Source: DYRB01 sp963709645 (GTDB lineage Bacteria; Pseudomonadota; Gammaproteobacteria; Chromatiales; Chromatiaceae). From it: DNA of 64,000 nt. Position numbers and translations under genes: made by a program. Positions 17,586 to 26,721 of the stretch are shown in pieces. Position 1 is the first letter of the stretch, and each line of letters starts with the position of its first letter. The notes under the pieces were generated by a model. That model was not told the DNA's origin, did no database searches, and saw only the letters and a list, made by a program, of their open reading frames with translations. Where the stretch lies: the NCBI GenBank assembly GCA_963709645.1, contig CAVPXP010000011.1, positions 124,001 to 188,000 of the forward strand. Direction: 5' to 3'.

Positions 17586-18203
17586 CTAAGGTTTCGCGGG
17601 TTTCAGCGCCAGGGCAACTGCCTCCACGAAGGAGACCTGAACCGTATCCCCCTTCTTGAGTTCAGTGAGATAGTGCTCCAGGTCAGTCCCGCCCAACGCC
17701 ATCTCGCGGACCCGGTTGTCCGCGCCCCGGAAGGAGACGGTCTTCTTGAAGGGGTCCACGTCCACGATAACGCCCGTCCTGGTGATCTGCCTGCCCGCCA
17801 CCTCTGGGACCGGGGCAGTCTTCCCGGCCAGGACATCTGTGGTGGTCCCAGGCTCGACCGACCCGGGCGGGAGGATGGCGATCTGCTTGCCCTCGTAATA
17901 GGTCACCTCCAGATAGTCGCCGGCTTTGATCTCGCCGAGGTTCGTGACGTCCTTACCGACGCGGACGGTGGCCAAGCGACCGTCGAGCTTCAGGGTGATC
18001 ATGCGGGCCTTTTGGTTGACCTCCACGACCTCCGCAGCAGTCTCCACCAGCATGCTCTGGTCGAGGTCGGTCGGTGCGGCCTCAATCTTGCTCTCGGTCC
18101 CGGGCCTCAAGGCGGAGTATGGGGCCGCGGGATCGGCGGCCAGCACCAGGCCTGGCACACAGGCGGCCAGGCCAAGGGAGGTCAGGGTCTTCAAAAACGT
18201 CAT
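17586..18203 (-). CDS. exported protein of unknown function
   Basis: A protein of 205 residues from the ATG at 18203. It starts with a signal peptide (MTFLKTLTSLGLAACVPGLVLAAD, cleaved after Ala). The mature part is all-beta in appearance, with two similar segments: VEVNQKARMITLKLDGRLATV and IVDVDPFKKTVSFRGADN. In each a conserved D/N-x-x-x-x-x-V/I-T/S-x-R/K pattern is followed by a barrel-like segment, which suggests a duplicated OB-like or small beta-barrel fold. Likely periplasmic. I do not recognise a named family. Confidence 0.75.
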   Translation of the reverse strand: MTFLKTLTSLGLAACVPGLVLAADPAAPYSALRPGTESKIEAAPTDLDQSMLVETAAEVVEVNQKARMITLKLDGRLATVRVGKDVTNLGEIKAGDYLEVTYYEGKQIAILPPGSVEPGTTTDVLAGKTAPVPEVAGRQITRTGVIVDVDPFKKTVSFRGADNRVREMALGGTDLEHYLTELKKGDTVQVSFVEAVALALKPAKP

Positions 18204-18487
18204 CTGGGTCACTCCAAAGCAATTGCACAGTTGAGTCGATCTTTCCGGCAAAGTACCCGAACGGACAGACCGCCGGGGCGGCGCGAGCTTAACACCAAAT
18301 GCAGCGACGCGATTGCGCGCCTGGCGCAAGCGGCCGAGCCAGGTCCCGCCATGGCGACCCAGTCGAGATAGCTCCCGCCCCAGGAGGCAATCGCCTATAC
18401 TGCCGCTCTTTTTCCGCCTCGGCCGACGGCATCCCATGCCGCAGTGCGCCGCATTGGACCCCTGCAAGACGACCCTGAAGACCCGAC

Positions 18488-19696
18488 ATGAACCCGGATC
18501 TGGACCGCCTCCAGCCCTACCCCTTCGAGCGCCTCGCAGCCCTCAAAGAGGGCGTGAAGCCACCGCCCGGGCTGAACCACATCGCCCTGTCCATCGGCGA
18601 GCCCAAGCACTCGACCCCCGCCCTGATCCGGGAGACCCTGCTCAGCCACCTGCAGGGGCTGTCCGTCTACCCGACCACCCGCGGGATGCCTGCCCTGCGC
18701 GAAACCATCGCCGCCTGGCTGACCCGCCGATTCGCCCTGCCCCAGGGCGCTCTGGACCCGGAGCACCAGATCCTGCCGCTCAACGGGACCCGCGAGGGGC
18801 TCTTCGCCTTCGCCCAGGCGGTGGTGGACCGCAACCGCGACCCACTGGTCTTGATGCCCAACCCCTTCTATCAGATTTACGAGGGGGCGGCCCTGCTGGC
18901 GGGAGCGGAGCCGCGATACCTGCCCTGCACGGTCGAGACGAACTTCCTGCCGGACCTGGACGCGGTGGACGCCGACACCTGGCGACGCTGTCAACTCCTC
19001 TACACTTGCTCCCCGGGCAACCCCACGGGGCGGGTGATGGACCTCAGGCTGCTGCAACGGCTGATCGCCCTGGCCCAGGAGCACGGATTCGTCTTGGCCG
19101 CGGACGAGTGCTACAGCGAGCTCTATCCAGACGAGGCCAATCCGCCGCCGGGACTGCTGCAAGCCGCGGCGGCCATGGGGCTCAGCGACTTCCGCAACTG
19201 CGTAGTCTTCCACAGCCTATCCAAACGCTCCAACGCCCCGGGCCTGCGTTCGGGCTTCGTGGCCGGGGACGCGGCCATCTGCGAGCGCTTCTTCAAGTAC
19301 CGTACCTACCACGGCTGCGCCATGCCGTTGCCCCAGCAGCACGCGAGCGTCGCGGCCTGGGGCGACGAGTTCCATGTCGTGGCGAATCGCGCCCTCTACC
19401 AGGCCAAAATCGACGCCGTACTGCAGGTCTTCGACGGCGTCCTGCCCTGTGAGCGCCCGGACGCGGGCTTCTACTTGTGGCCGCAAACCCCGGGCGAGGA
19501 CACGGACTTCGCCCGTGGTCTCTTCGCCGCCGCCAATGTCACGGTGCTGCCCGGGCGATTCCTGTCCCGGGCGGTGGACGACCTCCGCCCGGGCAAAGAC
19601 CCGGGGCGTGGGCGTATGCGCCTGGCCCTGGTCCCCGCGCTGGACGAGTGTACCGACGCGGCTCGGCGCATCCGCAGTTACATCGAGACCCTTTGA
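18488..19696 (+). CDS. dapC: succinyldiaminopimelate transaminase
   Basis: A 402-residue fold-type I PLP aminotransferase. It begins MNPDLDRLQPYPFERLAAL, characteristic of DapC. It keeps the substrate-binding segment YPTTRGMPALR, the cofactor region ADECYSELY and the Schiff-base lysine in FHSLSKRSNAPGLRSG. It converts N-succinyl-2-amino-6-ketopimelate to succinyl-diaminopimelate in the lysine/murein pathway. The next gene, dapD, starts 23 bases downstream and makes the preceding intermediate, so they form a pathway operon. Confidence 0.95.
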   Translation: MNPDLDRLQPYPFERLAALKEGVKPPPGLNHIALSIGEPKHSTPALIRETLLSHLQGLSVYPTTRGMPALRETIAAWLTRRFALPQGALDPEHQILPLNGTREGLFAFAQAVVDRNRDPLVLMPNPFYQIYEGAALLAGAEPRYLPCTVETNFLPDLDAVDADTWRRCQLLYTCSPGNPTGRVMDLRLLQRLIALAQEHGFVLAADECYSELYPDEANPPPGLLQAAAAMGLSDFRNCVVFHSLSKRSNAPGLRSGFVAGDAAICERFFKYRTYHGCAMPLPQQHASVAAWGDEFHVVANRALYQAKIDAVLQVFDGVLPCERPDAGFYLWPQTPGEDTDFARGLFAAANVTVLPGRFLSRAVDDLRPGKDPGRGRMRLALVPALDECTDAARRIRSYIETL

Positions 19697-19719
19697 TCTA
19701 TCCACTCCGGAGTCACCCC

Positions 19720-20541
19720 ATGAGCGATACCCGAAACATCATCGTCGAGGCCTTCGAGCGCCGTGCCGAGATCACTCCCCGCAATGTCGAGACCCTGGTA
19801 CGCGACGCCGTGCAGGACACCATCGAACGCCTCGACCGCGGCGAGATCCGCGTGGCCGAGAAGCGCGACGGCGACTGGGTCGTCAACGACTGGATCAAGA
19901 AGGCGGTCCTGCTGTCCTTCCGCATCGAGGACAATGCCTTCATCAAGGGCGGCTTCACCAACTATTACGACAAGGTCGCATCCAAATACGCCGACTACAA
20001 CGCGCGCGAATTTCGCGACGGCGGGGTGCGAGTGGTGCCGCCGGCCGCGGCACGGCGCGGGGCTTACATCGCCCCGTCATGCGTCCTGATGCCATCCTAT
20101 GTCAACATTGGGGCCTATGTGGACTCCGGGACCATGGTGGACACCTGGGCCACGGTGGGCTCCTGCGCCCAGATTGGCAAGAACGTCCACCTATCCGGCG
20201 GTGTGGGCATCGGCGGAGTCCTTGAGCCGGTCCAGGCGGCGCCGACCATTATCGAGGACAACTGCTTCATCGGGGCCCGCTCCGAGGTCGTGGAGGGGGT
20301 CATCGTCGGCGAGGGGGCAGTCCTGTCCATGGGCGTCTTCATCGGCCAGAGTACCAAGATCTTCAACCGCGAAACGGGCGAGATCACATACGGTCGCGTC
20401 CCACCGGGGGCCGTGGTGGTGCCCGGCAGCCTGCCATCCAAGGACGGCAGCTACTCTCTGGGCTGTGCCGTCATCATCAAACAGGTGGACGCCCGCACCC
20501 GCGGCAAGACCAGCATCAACGAGCTGCTGCGCGACATCTGA
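19720..20541 (+). CDS. dapD: 2,3,4,5-tetrahydropyridine-2,6-dicarboxylate N-succinyltransferase
   Basis: A 273-residue left-handed beta-helix acyltransferase. The hexapeptide-repeat core is obvious (YVNIGAYVDSGTMVDTWATV, then VGIGGVLEP), flanked by the N-terminal helical domain ending in VVPPAAARRGAYI and the C-terminal cap VPGSLPSKDGSYSLGCAVI. Catalyses the succinyl-CoA-dependent step of the DAP pathway; acts as a trimer in the cytosol. Second gene of the dapC-dapD pair. Intact. Confidence 0.97.
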   Translation: MSDTRNIIVEAFERRAEITPRNVETLVRDAVQDTIERLDRGEIRVAEKRDGDWVVNDWIKKAVLLSFRIEDNAFIKGGFTNYYDKVASKYADYNAREFRDGGVRVVPPAAARRGAYIAPSCVLMPSYVNIGAYVDSGTMVDTWATVGSCAQIGKNVHLSGGVGIGGVLEPVQAAPTIIEDNCFIGARSEVVEGVIVGEGAVLSMGVFIGQSTKIFNRETGEITYGRVPPGAVVVPGSLPSKDGSYSLGCAVIIKQVDARTRGKTSINELLRDI

Positions 20542-20569
20542 CCAGGGGAAAACCGGGCGTGCGCGGACG

Positions 20570-21349
20570 TCAATCGAAGGCGTAGGCGTCCATCGCCAGG
20601 GCGCCCATCTGGACGCTGGCGTGGAGGCGCCTACCGCGGCCGGCGGCGGAGGCCCCGAGGGCCACGAAGAGGGGCATGAGGTGCTCCTCTGTGGGGTGGT
20701 TGCGCGCGGCTTGGGGGGCCCTGGCGCGATAGTCCACGAGATCCCCGACCTGCCCCGCCTCGATCCGCGCCGCGAACCAATCGGTAAACCCCGAGACCCA
20801 GTGGGGCACCTGACCGCTGGGGCCTTTGCCAACCCAGTCGAGCTCGCTCAGGTTGTGGGTCATGGCCCCCGAGCCAAGGACCAAGACCTCGTCGTTGACC
20901 AACGCGCGCAGGGCCGTGCCAAGCCGCAGGTGGTAGTCCGCACCCTGACCTTGCACCAGTGAAAGCTGCACCACCGGGATGTCCGCCTGCGGAAACATCA
21001 GCATCAGGGGCACCCAGGCCCCGTGATCCAGCCCCCTCTGGGTCGCGCACTGAGCCGCGAAGCCTTCGCGGCCCAAGATACGGGCCACCTCGACCGCCAG
21101 TTCCGGGTCTCCGGGTGCCGGGTACCGCAGTTCATACAGGGCGTCCGGGAAACCGTAGAAGTCATGCACCGTCTCTGGCTTGGCATTGGCACCCAGCACC
21201 GGGGACTGGGCCTGAAAGTGGGCCGAGACCACCAGGATCGCCCGCGGTCGATCGACCAGCCGCCCGGCGGCGGATAGGAAGTCCCGAGCCGAGCTCGGGG
21301 TCAGGGGCAGGCTCGGGGCCCCGTGGCTGACGAAAAGGGTATTGGCCAT
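20570..21349 (-). CDS. ygiD: class III extradiol ring-cleavage dioxygenase, 4,5-DOPA dioxygenase type
   Basis: A 259-residue LigB-superfamily enzyme. Metal ligands are visible as SHGAP near the N-terminus, SAHFQ, and LDHGAWVPL; a later SGAMTHNL supplies another conserved His. These fit the single-domain YgiD/DODA branch, which uses Fe2+ or Zn2+ and opens catechol rings of DOPA-like compounds. The physiological substrate in bacteria is usually unknown. Convergent with dapD. Complete. Confidence 0.9.
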   Translation of the reverse strand: MANTLFVSHGAPSLPLTPSSARDFLSAAGRLVDRPRAILVVSAHFQAQSPVLGANAKPETVHDFYGFPDALYELRYPAPGDPELAVEVARILGREGFAAQCATQRGLDHGAWVPLMLMFPQADIPVVQLSLVQGQGADYHLRLGTALRALVNDEVLVLGSGAMTHNLSELDWVGKGPSGQVPHWVSGFTDWFAARIEAGQVGDLVDYRARAPQAARNHPTEEHLMPLFVALGASAAGRGRRLHASVQMGALAMDAYAFD

Positions 21350-21652
21350 GGCTGGGTCGTCGGTGCTGTTTGTGGTTCAGGGACGGGTGCTGCCACCGGA
21401 TTCCGCCAAGTGCCGCTACCCCGCCCAGACCGACATGTGGTCTGCAGAGCCCACAGCAAGCTCGGATCAGACTTCGGCAAACCCGGCAATGCTGCGGGCG
21501 CACCACGCTGGTGCAGTCCCCCGCTGAGCCGCACGCCTGGATCGCAGCCTGACCGCGGCCGCTTGGCCGAGAGGGCGCCGACCCCGGCCGAGTCCGTGTT
21601 GGCATGCGTCCTGCGTAGCATTGAAGGCATTCCGACACCAGAGGGCACCGCC
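21350..21652. other. 303-bp intergenic region
   Basis: Divergent region between ygiD and a possible short gene. It is GC-rich. No repeat, hairpin with U-tract or convincing promoter was found. Confidence 0.35.
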
Positions 21653-21850
21653 ATGAAAGACTCCTACGACGACTACAGCCCCTTGGCTCCCACCGCCGCA
21701 CCCCTCCGGGGCCCGACGGACCCGGCCCCAGGGCTGCAATTGGCACTCTGGGCAGCCTCGGTGCAGGAGCAACCGCACCCGCGGCACACCCGCTTCGCGC
21801 GCCAGATCGAGGCGGCGGTGCTGCGCAACCTGGTCACCCGGCGACACTGA
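21653..21850 (+). CDS. possible small protein, 65 residues
   Basis: The frame from ATG 21653 encodes MKDSYDDYSPLAPTAA and a Pro/Ala-rich middle, then a helix-like QIEAAVLRNLVTRRH. A weak purine-rich GAGGG lies about 8 bases upstream. No family recognised. It is followed by repeat copy B. It could equally be an open frame by chance in GC-rich DNA. Confidence 0.4.
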   Translation: MKDSYDDYSPLAPTAAPLRGPTDPAPGLQLALWAASVQEQPHPRHTRFARQIEAAVLRNLVTRRH

Positions 21851-21909
21851 GGGGCAATATTCGCCCCGGGGCGACCCCTGCGAAGGTTCTTCAACCGTCG
21901 GTGGCCTGA

Positions 21910-22066
21910 GGCGATTTCTGTCGAATCATGTACCAGCTAGCGTGTCTTTGCGCCCGCCTTCTTTGTCGCGCCAGCAGTCACATAGCCCTGCTATGCTCCT
22001 GCCGGTACTCCTTGAACGCGGACGTAAATCCGGCGCCATCTGGTACATGATTCTTCGGCAATCACC
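21910..22066 (-). repeat. repeat family I, copy B (157 bp)
   Basis: Reverse-complement match to 4661-4817 over the full 157 bp. The inner terminal repeats are perfect here: GAATCATGTACCAG at one end and its reverse complement at the other. An internal palindrome CATAGC..GCTATG is kept. It lies between the 3' ends of two converging reading frames. No clear target-site duplication. Confidence 0.78.
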
Positions 22067-22108
22067 CGAAGGCAGTGACCTGCCCGCCGCCGCCAATCGA
22101 TTGACCTG

Positions 22109-22462
22109 TCAGCGCCCTGCCCCCGGCGGGATCATCTGCTGCATCACCCCCATCGGGTTGATCTGCTCGATTTGCTTCCCGCCGGACTGGATGACCGCGG
22201 ACATGCGGTCCACGCTCGACCGCATTCCCCGTACATCCGTGCCCATGACATCGACCCCCTGGCGGATGCCGGAAACCTGCTCGGACAGGGCCGTGATGTC
22301 GCCTGCCATGCGGTGCATATCCGCAGCCATGGAGGTAATGTCCCGGGTCATGTGGCCCATGCTTTGGGACATGTCGTGCATGAGCTTGAGCAGAAACCCG
22401 AAGGCCGCAGCGGCGAGGAGCCCGATCAGGACAGTGGCGGCAAGACGAGGCGCAGCGGGCAT
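22109..22462 (-). CDS. membrane-anchored coiled-coil protein
   Basis: A protein of 117 residues with a good ribosome-binding site (GGGAGG, 7 bases before ATG). One N-terminal transmembrane helix (VLIGLLAAAAFGFLL) is followed by a Met-rich amphipathic helix with heptad spacing (MHDMSQSMGHMTRDITSMA onward to about residue 95). A short Gly/Pro tail ends the protein. This topology suits a trimer or dimer projecting into the periplasm. Function unknown; the coiled coil resembles the helical parts of MCP-like or MlaD-associated proteins only in general character. Confidence 0.75.
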   Translation of the reverse strand: MPAAPRLAATVLIGLLAAAAFGFLLKLMHDMSQSMGHMTRDITSMAADMHRMAGDITALSEQVSGIRQGVDVMGTDVRGMRSSVDRMSAVIQSGGKQIEQINPMGVMQQMIPPGAGR

Positions 22463-22615
22463 GGTGAAACCTCCCTAGGTTGGTGCAGCCGCGGGTCTGG
22501 GAGCGGCGGCCGGTTGCGGGGTCGTGCAGGCCCACGTAGCATCGCACAGCGTGCCCGGCCCGCCTACCGCGGACAACGCGCGGCGCGGCGGCAACGACTC
22601 GTCAGGAGGGCGGAG

Positions 22616-23065
22616 ATGCGCATCTGGGTGGACGCGGACGCCTGTCCCGGCGTCATCAAGGACATCCTCTATCGAGCCGCCGAGCGCGTGCAGATCCCCT
22701 TGGTGTTGGTCGCGAACCAGCCGCTCACGCCCCCGCGCTCGCCGCGCATCAGCGCCGTGCGGGTCGCCTCTGGATTCGACGTGGCGGACCATCATATCGT
22801 CGCGCATCTGGAGCCGGGAGATCTGGTCATTACCGCCGACATCCCCCTGGCGGCAGAGGTACTCGAACACGGCGGCGAGGCCATCAACCCCCGCGGGGAG
22901 CGCTACAGCCGTGACACCATCCGCGAACGCCTGGCCATGCGCGACTTCATGGACTTGATGCGCGGCACCGGCGAGGTCACCGGCGGCCCCCCGCCCCTCG
23001 GCCAAGCGGACCGACAAGCATTTGCGAACGCCTTGGACAGGGTGCTTGCCAAGCGAGGTCCTTGA
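22616..23065 (+). CDS. YaiI/YqxD family protein (UPF0178)
   Basis: A 149-residue protein with AGGAGG seven bases before ATG 22616. It begins MRIWVDADACPGVIKDILYRAA, the family signature with clustered Asp residues and Cys, and includes LVITADIPLAAEVL and NPRGERYS. The fold is PIN-like/NYN-like with conserved acidic residues, which suggests metal-dependent nuclease or phosphatase activity, but no activity is established for the family. Intact. Confidence 0.93.
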   Translation: MRIWVDADACPGVIKDILYRAAERVQIPLVLVANQPLTPPRSPRISAVRVASGFDVADHHIVAHLEPGDLVITADIPLAAEVLEHGGEAINPRGERYSRDTIRERLAMRDFMDLMRGTGEVTGGPPPLGQADRQAFANALDRVLAKRGP

Positions 23066-23214
23066 GGCCAAGTCGAGGGCCAGGTGCCCCTCGACGCTCT
23101 CTCCGGACAGGTTGACCAGACCCTTTTGATTTTTTTGCGACGAAAGCGCATGCTAGGCTGTTTTTCCGGCGTCGCCGACCAAGGCAACGCCCGTCCACAA
23201 AGGCCACCTGTCCG

Positions 23215-25309
23215 ATGGATACCCTCGATAAGAACCCCGCGATGAGCGCCACCACACCGGACCCCAGCGCGGCTGCAGAATCAACGACCCTCACCACCGC
23301 GCCGCCCGTGGACCCGGGCAACGCCGGGGCGACCGCCGAGCCCCAGGGCTTCGATGCCCTCGGCCTCCCGTCGCCGGTGCGCGAGGCCCTGCGTGTCCTG
23401 GGCTATGAGGTCCCTACACCCATCCAGGCCGAGTGCATCCCGCCGATCATGGCAGGACGAGACATCCTCGGCCAGGCCCAGACTGGCACCGGCAAGACAG
23501 CCGCCTTCGCCGTGCCCCTGGTCAGCCGCATCGACCTCGACTCGCCCGACCCCCAGGTCCTGGTCCTGACCCCCACCCGGGAACTGGCGCTGCAGGTCGC
23601 CGAGGCCTTCCACAGCTACGGGCGTCAACTCCCCGGATTCCAGGTCCTGCCGCTCTACGGCGGTCAGAGCTTCGGCGTGCAGATTCGCCAGCTGCAGCGC
23701 GGCGCCCACGTCATCGTTGGGACGCCCGGGCGAGTCATGGACCACATGCGTCAGGGCTACCTCAACCTGGAGGGCATCCGCACCCTGGTCCTGGACGAGG
23801 CCGACGAGATGCTCAACATGGGCTTCTCCGAGGACATCGAGTGGATCTTCGGCCAGGCCCCCCCCGGCCGGCAGGTCGCCCTCTTCTCGGCGACCATGCC
23901 CAACGCCATACGCAAGGTTGCCCAGACCCACCTGCGCGACCCGGTTGAGGTCAAGGTCGCGTCCAAGACCGCCACCGTGGACACCATCGAGCAGCATCAC
24001 TGCGTGGTCACCGGCTACCACAAGATCGACGTCCTGACTCGGGTCCTGGAGGTCGAGCCCTTCGACGCCATGCTGGTCTTCGTGCGCACCAAGAACGCTA
24101 CCCTGGAGGTCGCCGAGAAGCTCACCGCCCACGGCTTCTCCGCCGAGGCGCTCAACGGCGACATGACCCAGGAGGCCCGCGAACGCACCGTCGAGCCGCC
24201 TCAAGAGCGGCCGCCTGGACATTCTGGTGGCCACCGACGTCGCCGCCCGCGGTCTGGATGTCGAGCGCATCAGCCACGTCGTCAACTACGACATCCCCAC
24301 CGACCCCGAGGCTTATGTACACCGGGTCGGGCGCACCGCGCGGGCCGGGCGCCAGGGCAAGGCACTGCTGTTCGTGCAGCCGCGCGAGCGTAACCTGCTG
24401 TTCGCCATCGAGCGGACCATCCGCCAGCGGATCCCGCCCCTGGCCCCTCCCTCGGCCGAGCAAGTCTCCGAGCACCGCATCGACCGCCTCATCGCGACCC
24501 TGCGCTCCACCAAGGCCGAGCAGGACCTCGACTTCTTCTACGGCCTGGTTGCCCGCATCGAGCAGGAGCAGGAAATGAGCCTGCTCGACCTGGCCGCGAC
24601 CCTGACCTACCTGATCCAGCGCGAACGGCCTTTGGAGGTTCGCGAGGAGAGCCGGCCGGCCCAAGGCGACCGGCGCCCAGAATGGCGCCCGGATCGTGGC
24701 CAGGGGCAAGACCGGCACCCGGATCGGCGGGTCGAACGACCGGACACACGCCCGGATACGCGGGGCGAACGCCCCCGATACCAGGGGCAGCGCTTCGAAC
24801 CCGGTCAAGATCGGAGCCAATCCCGCCCGCGACACGACGATCAACGCGCCTTACGCCCAGACCGCCCCGACTATGCCCAACGCGACCGCGACGGGAATCG
24901 GCGTGACGAGAGGCCGCCGCGGCCACCCTTCCAGGGCGGCGGCGGAGACAGGCCCTTCCATCCCAGGCACGAGGAGGGTCCGCCAAGCCGAGGCCCACGC
25001 CCAGCGCGCAACGAAGTCCCCATGGCCCACTACCGTATTGAAGTCGGGCGGCGCGACGGCGTCACCCCGCGCGAGATCGTCGGGGCCATCGCCAATGAAG
25101 GCGGACTCGACGGCCGCCACATTGGGCGTATCGACATCCACGACGACCACTGCACCTTGGACCTGCCCGACGGCATGCCGCGGGAGATCCAGCAGCACCT
25201 TCGCAAGGTCCGCGTCTGCGGCCGCCCGCTCAACCTGACCCAGGTCGATACCAGCCCCCAGGGCGGCGACCGCCCCCCACGCCCGCCCCGCAAGCCGCGG
25301 GGGGCCTGA
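23215..25309 (+). CDS. deaD: DEAD-box RNA helicase, DeaD/CsdA type (1-base frameshift)
   Basis: Motifs in order are a Q motif ending PTPIQAE, motif I AQTGTGKT, motif Ia PTRELALQ, GG, TPGR, DEAD in LVLDEADEML, SAT and the C-terminal HRVGRTARAG. The frame breaks at 24196-24197, where CC should be C. Correcting it joins ERTVE to RLKSGRLDILVATDV and gives about 697 residues. After the core come the DeaD dimerisation region, a long Arg/Asp/Pro-rich linker (about 24650-25010) and a C-terminal RNA-binding domain (AHYRIEVGRRDGV ... VRVCGRPLNL). Such helicases act in ribosome assembly and cold adaptation. YhbY, another ribosome-assembly factor, follows 37 bases later. A start at ATG 23242 is equally possible. 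Confidence 0.93.
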
Positions 25310-25346
25310 CATCAGTGCCTAGTCCTGACCCTGTCGGCCCAGACCC

Positions 25347-25649
25347 ATGACCATCACCGAGAAACAAAGGCGCTGGCTCAAGCGCCAGGTTCATCACCTC
25401 AAGCCCGTGGTTCTGCTCGGCCAGGCCGGACTCACCGAAGGCGTCCTCAGCGAGATCGACGGAGCCCTTGCTCACCACGAGCTCATCAAGGTCAAGGTCA
25501 ACGCCGGTGATCGCGACCTGCGCGCCGCCATGGTCGCGGAGATCGCCGCGCGGACCGGAAGCGACCTCATCGACCGCATCGGCAACATGGCCGCGTTCTA
25601 CCGCGCCAACCCTGACAAGAAGGTCCCCGTCGCACTGCCCAAGGACTGA
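25347..25649 (+). CDS. yhbY: YhbY-type CRM-domain RNA-binding protein
   Basis: A 100-residue protein, single CRM domain. It starts MTITEKQRRWLKRQVHHLKP and has the GxxG-like loop LGQAGLTEGVL and the helix-strand ELIKVKVNAGDRD. It binds pre-50S particles and helps assemble the large ribosomal subunit. Close to the DEAD-box helicase on the same strand, consistent with a shared role in ribosome biogenesis. Confidence 0.94.
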   Translation: MTITEKQRRWLKRQVHHLKPVVLLGQAGLTEGVLSEIDGALAHHELIKVKVNAGDRDLRAAMVAEIAARTGSDLIDRIGNMAAFYRANPDKKVPVALPKD

Positions 25650-25785
25650 GATGCCGCGGTGCGCCGACCGAAATCAGGGGCCTCAACGAATGGCGGGGCA
25701 GGGCCTGTCGAAGGCTTAGGAGCGGTCCGCGGCCGCTGATCGGCTCGGATTCGAGGCCATCCTTACATGGACGACCCTGCGCCCC

Positions 25786-26253
25786 TCAGGCGCGTGGCCG
25801 CATCTGGTCATCGCGTATGCGGGGCGAGAAATACGCATCTGCGTTGTCCAGATCGACGGATTCACCCACGGCATCGACCAGCGGCTGCTCATAGTCCTTC
25901 CAACCCCGAAGACCTGTCTGCAGGGACACGACATTCCGGTACCCGAGGACCTGCATCGAGTGTGCCGCCAGCACGCTGCGATAACCAGAGCGGCACGCCA
26001 CCACGACCTCGCGCTCTCGGGCCTGGACTAGGGCGGGAATGGTCTCCTCGTACTCCCACTCGCAGGCGGACTCCAGGATGCCGCGCGGAACGCTGATGGA
26101 TCCGGGAATGTGCATCGCCTCGAACTCATAAGGTTCGCGCACGTCCACAATGAGCAGATCTGGGTTCTCCTTCAGGCGGGCCTCCAAGTCCCAGGGCATG
26201 ATCTCCCGCACATCCGTCAGACAGTTCTTGATCAGCTCCAGAAAATTCTTCAT
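25786..26253 (-). CDS. rhodanese-like sulfurtransferase
   Basis: A protein of 155 residues from ATG 26253 (the frame continues upstream without homology). Short N-terminal helical part (MKNFLELIKNCLTDVREI), then a rhodanese domain with DVREPYEFEAMHIPGSISVP and the active loop ACRSGYRS, Cys at about residue 95. It is the last gene of a minus-strand run that includes phhB and the RuBisCO-like protein, 102 bases after phhB. Rhodaneses in this lineage often move sulfane sulfur in the cytosol; here it may serve the same sulfur-salvage setting as the RuBisCO-like enzyme, which is an inference from position. Confidence 0.9.
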   Translation of the reverse strand: MKNFLELIKNCLTDVREIMPWDLEARLKENPDLLIVDVREPYEFEAMHIPGSISVPRGILESACEWEYEETIPALVQAREREVVVACRSGYRSVLAAHSMQVLGYRNVVSLQTGLRGWKDYEQPLVDAVGESVDLDNADAYFSPRIRDDQMRPRA

Positions 26254-26355
26254 TCGATCACCTTGAGTGAGAACAGCGCAAAGCCGCCTTCGAGGCAGCA
26301 CCCCCAGACCTGCAGTGCCGCCCGCGCGGCCCTCCTCTGAAGGTTCGCTTGGACC

Positions 26356-26658
26356 TTACCCGAACAGGGTCTCCATCCGCCGCGCGAGGGCGAAGTCCAG
26401 CTCTGTGATCCCGCCCGCGTCGTGCGTGGCAAGATCGACCCGCACCCTCGCATAGACATTGAACCATTCCGGGTGGTGATTCATGGCCTCCGCGACCAGG
26501 GCGACCTTGGTCATGAACCCGAAGGCCTCGACAAAGTCCTTGAAGCGGAATTCCTTGTTGAGCTTCCCCTGGCAGACCTGCCAGCGTTCTGCCGCACCCG
26601 CGTTGAGCTCCCGCAGGGCCTCGTCGATGGCCGCGGCATCCAATCGTTCTCTCTTCAT
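26356..26658 (-). CDS. phhB: pterin-4a-carbinolamine dehydratase
   Basis: A 100-residue protein with the conserved active-site pattern NHHPEWFNVYARV (two adjacent His plus W) and LATHDAGGITELDFALA. It dehydrates 4a-hydroxytetrahydrobiopterin, normally recycling the pterin of phenylalanine hydroxylase; some homologs act in molybdopterin or folate-related routes. No phenylalanine hydroxylase gene is nearby. Sits 63 bases after the RuBisCO-like gene and ahead of a rhodanese, so it is probably in the same transcript. Confidence 0.94.
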   Translation of the reverse strand: MKRERLDAAAIDEALRELNAGAAERWQVCQGKLNKEFRFKDFVEAFGFMTKVALVAEAMNHHPEWFNVYARVRVDLATHDAGGITELDFALARRMETLFG

Positions 26659-26721
26659 GGTGCATAACTCCAGCCGATATGCCCGACTCCAGAGCGAGAC
26701 ATGTCGGCGACAAGGGCCAAA

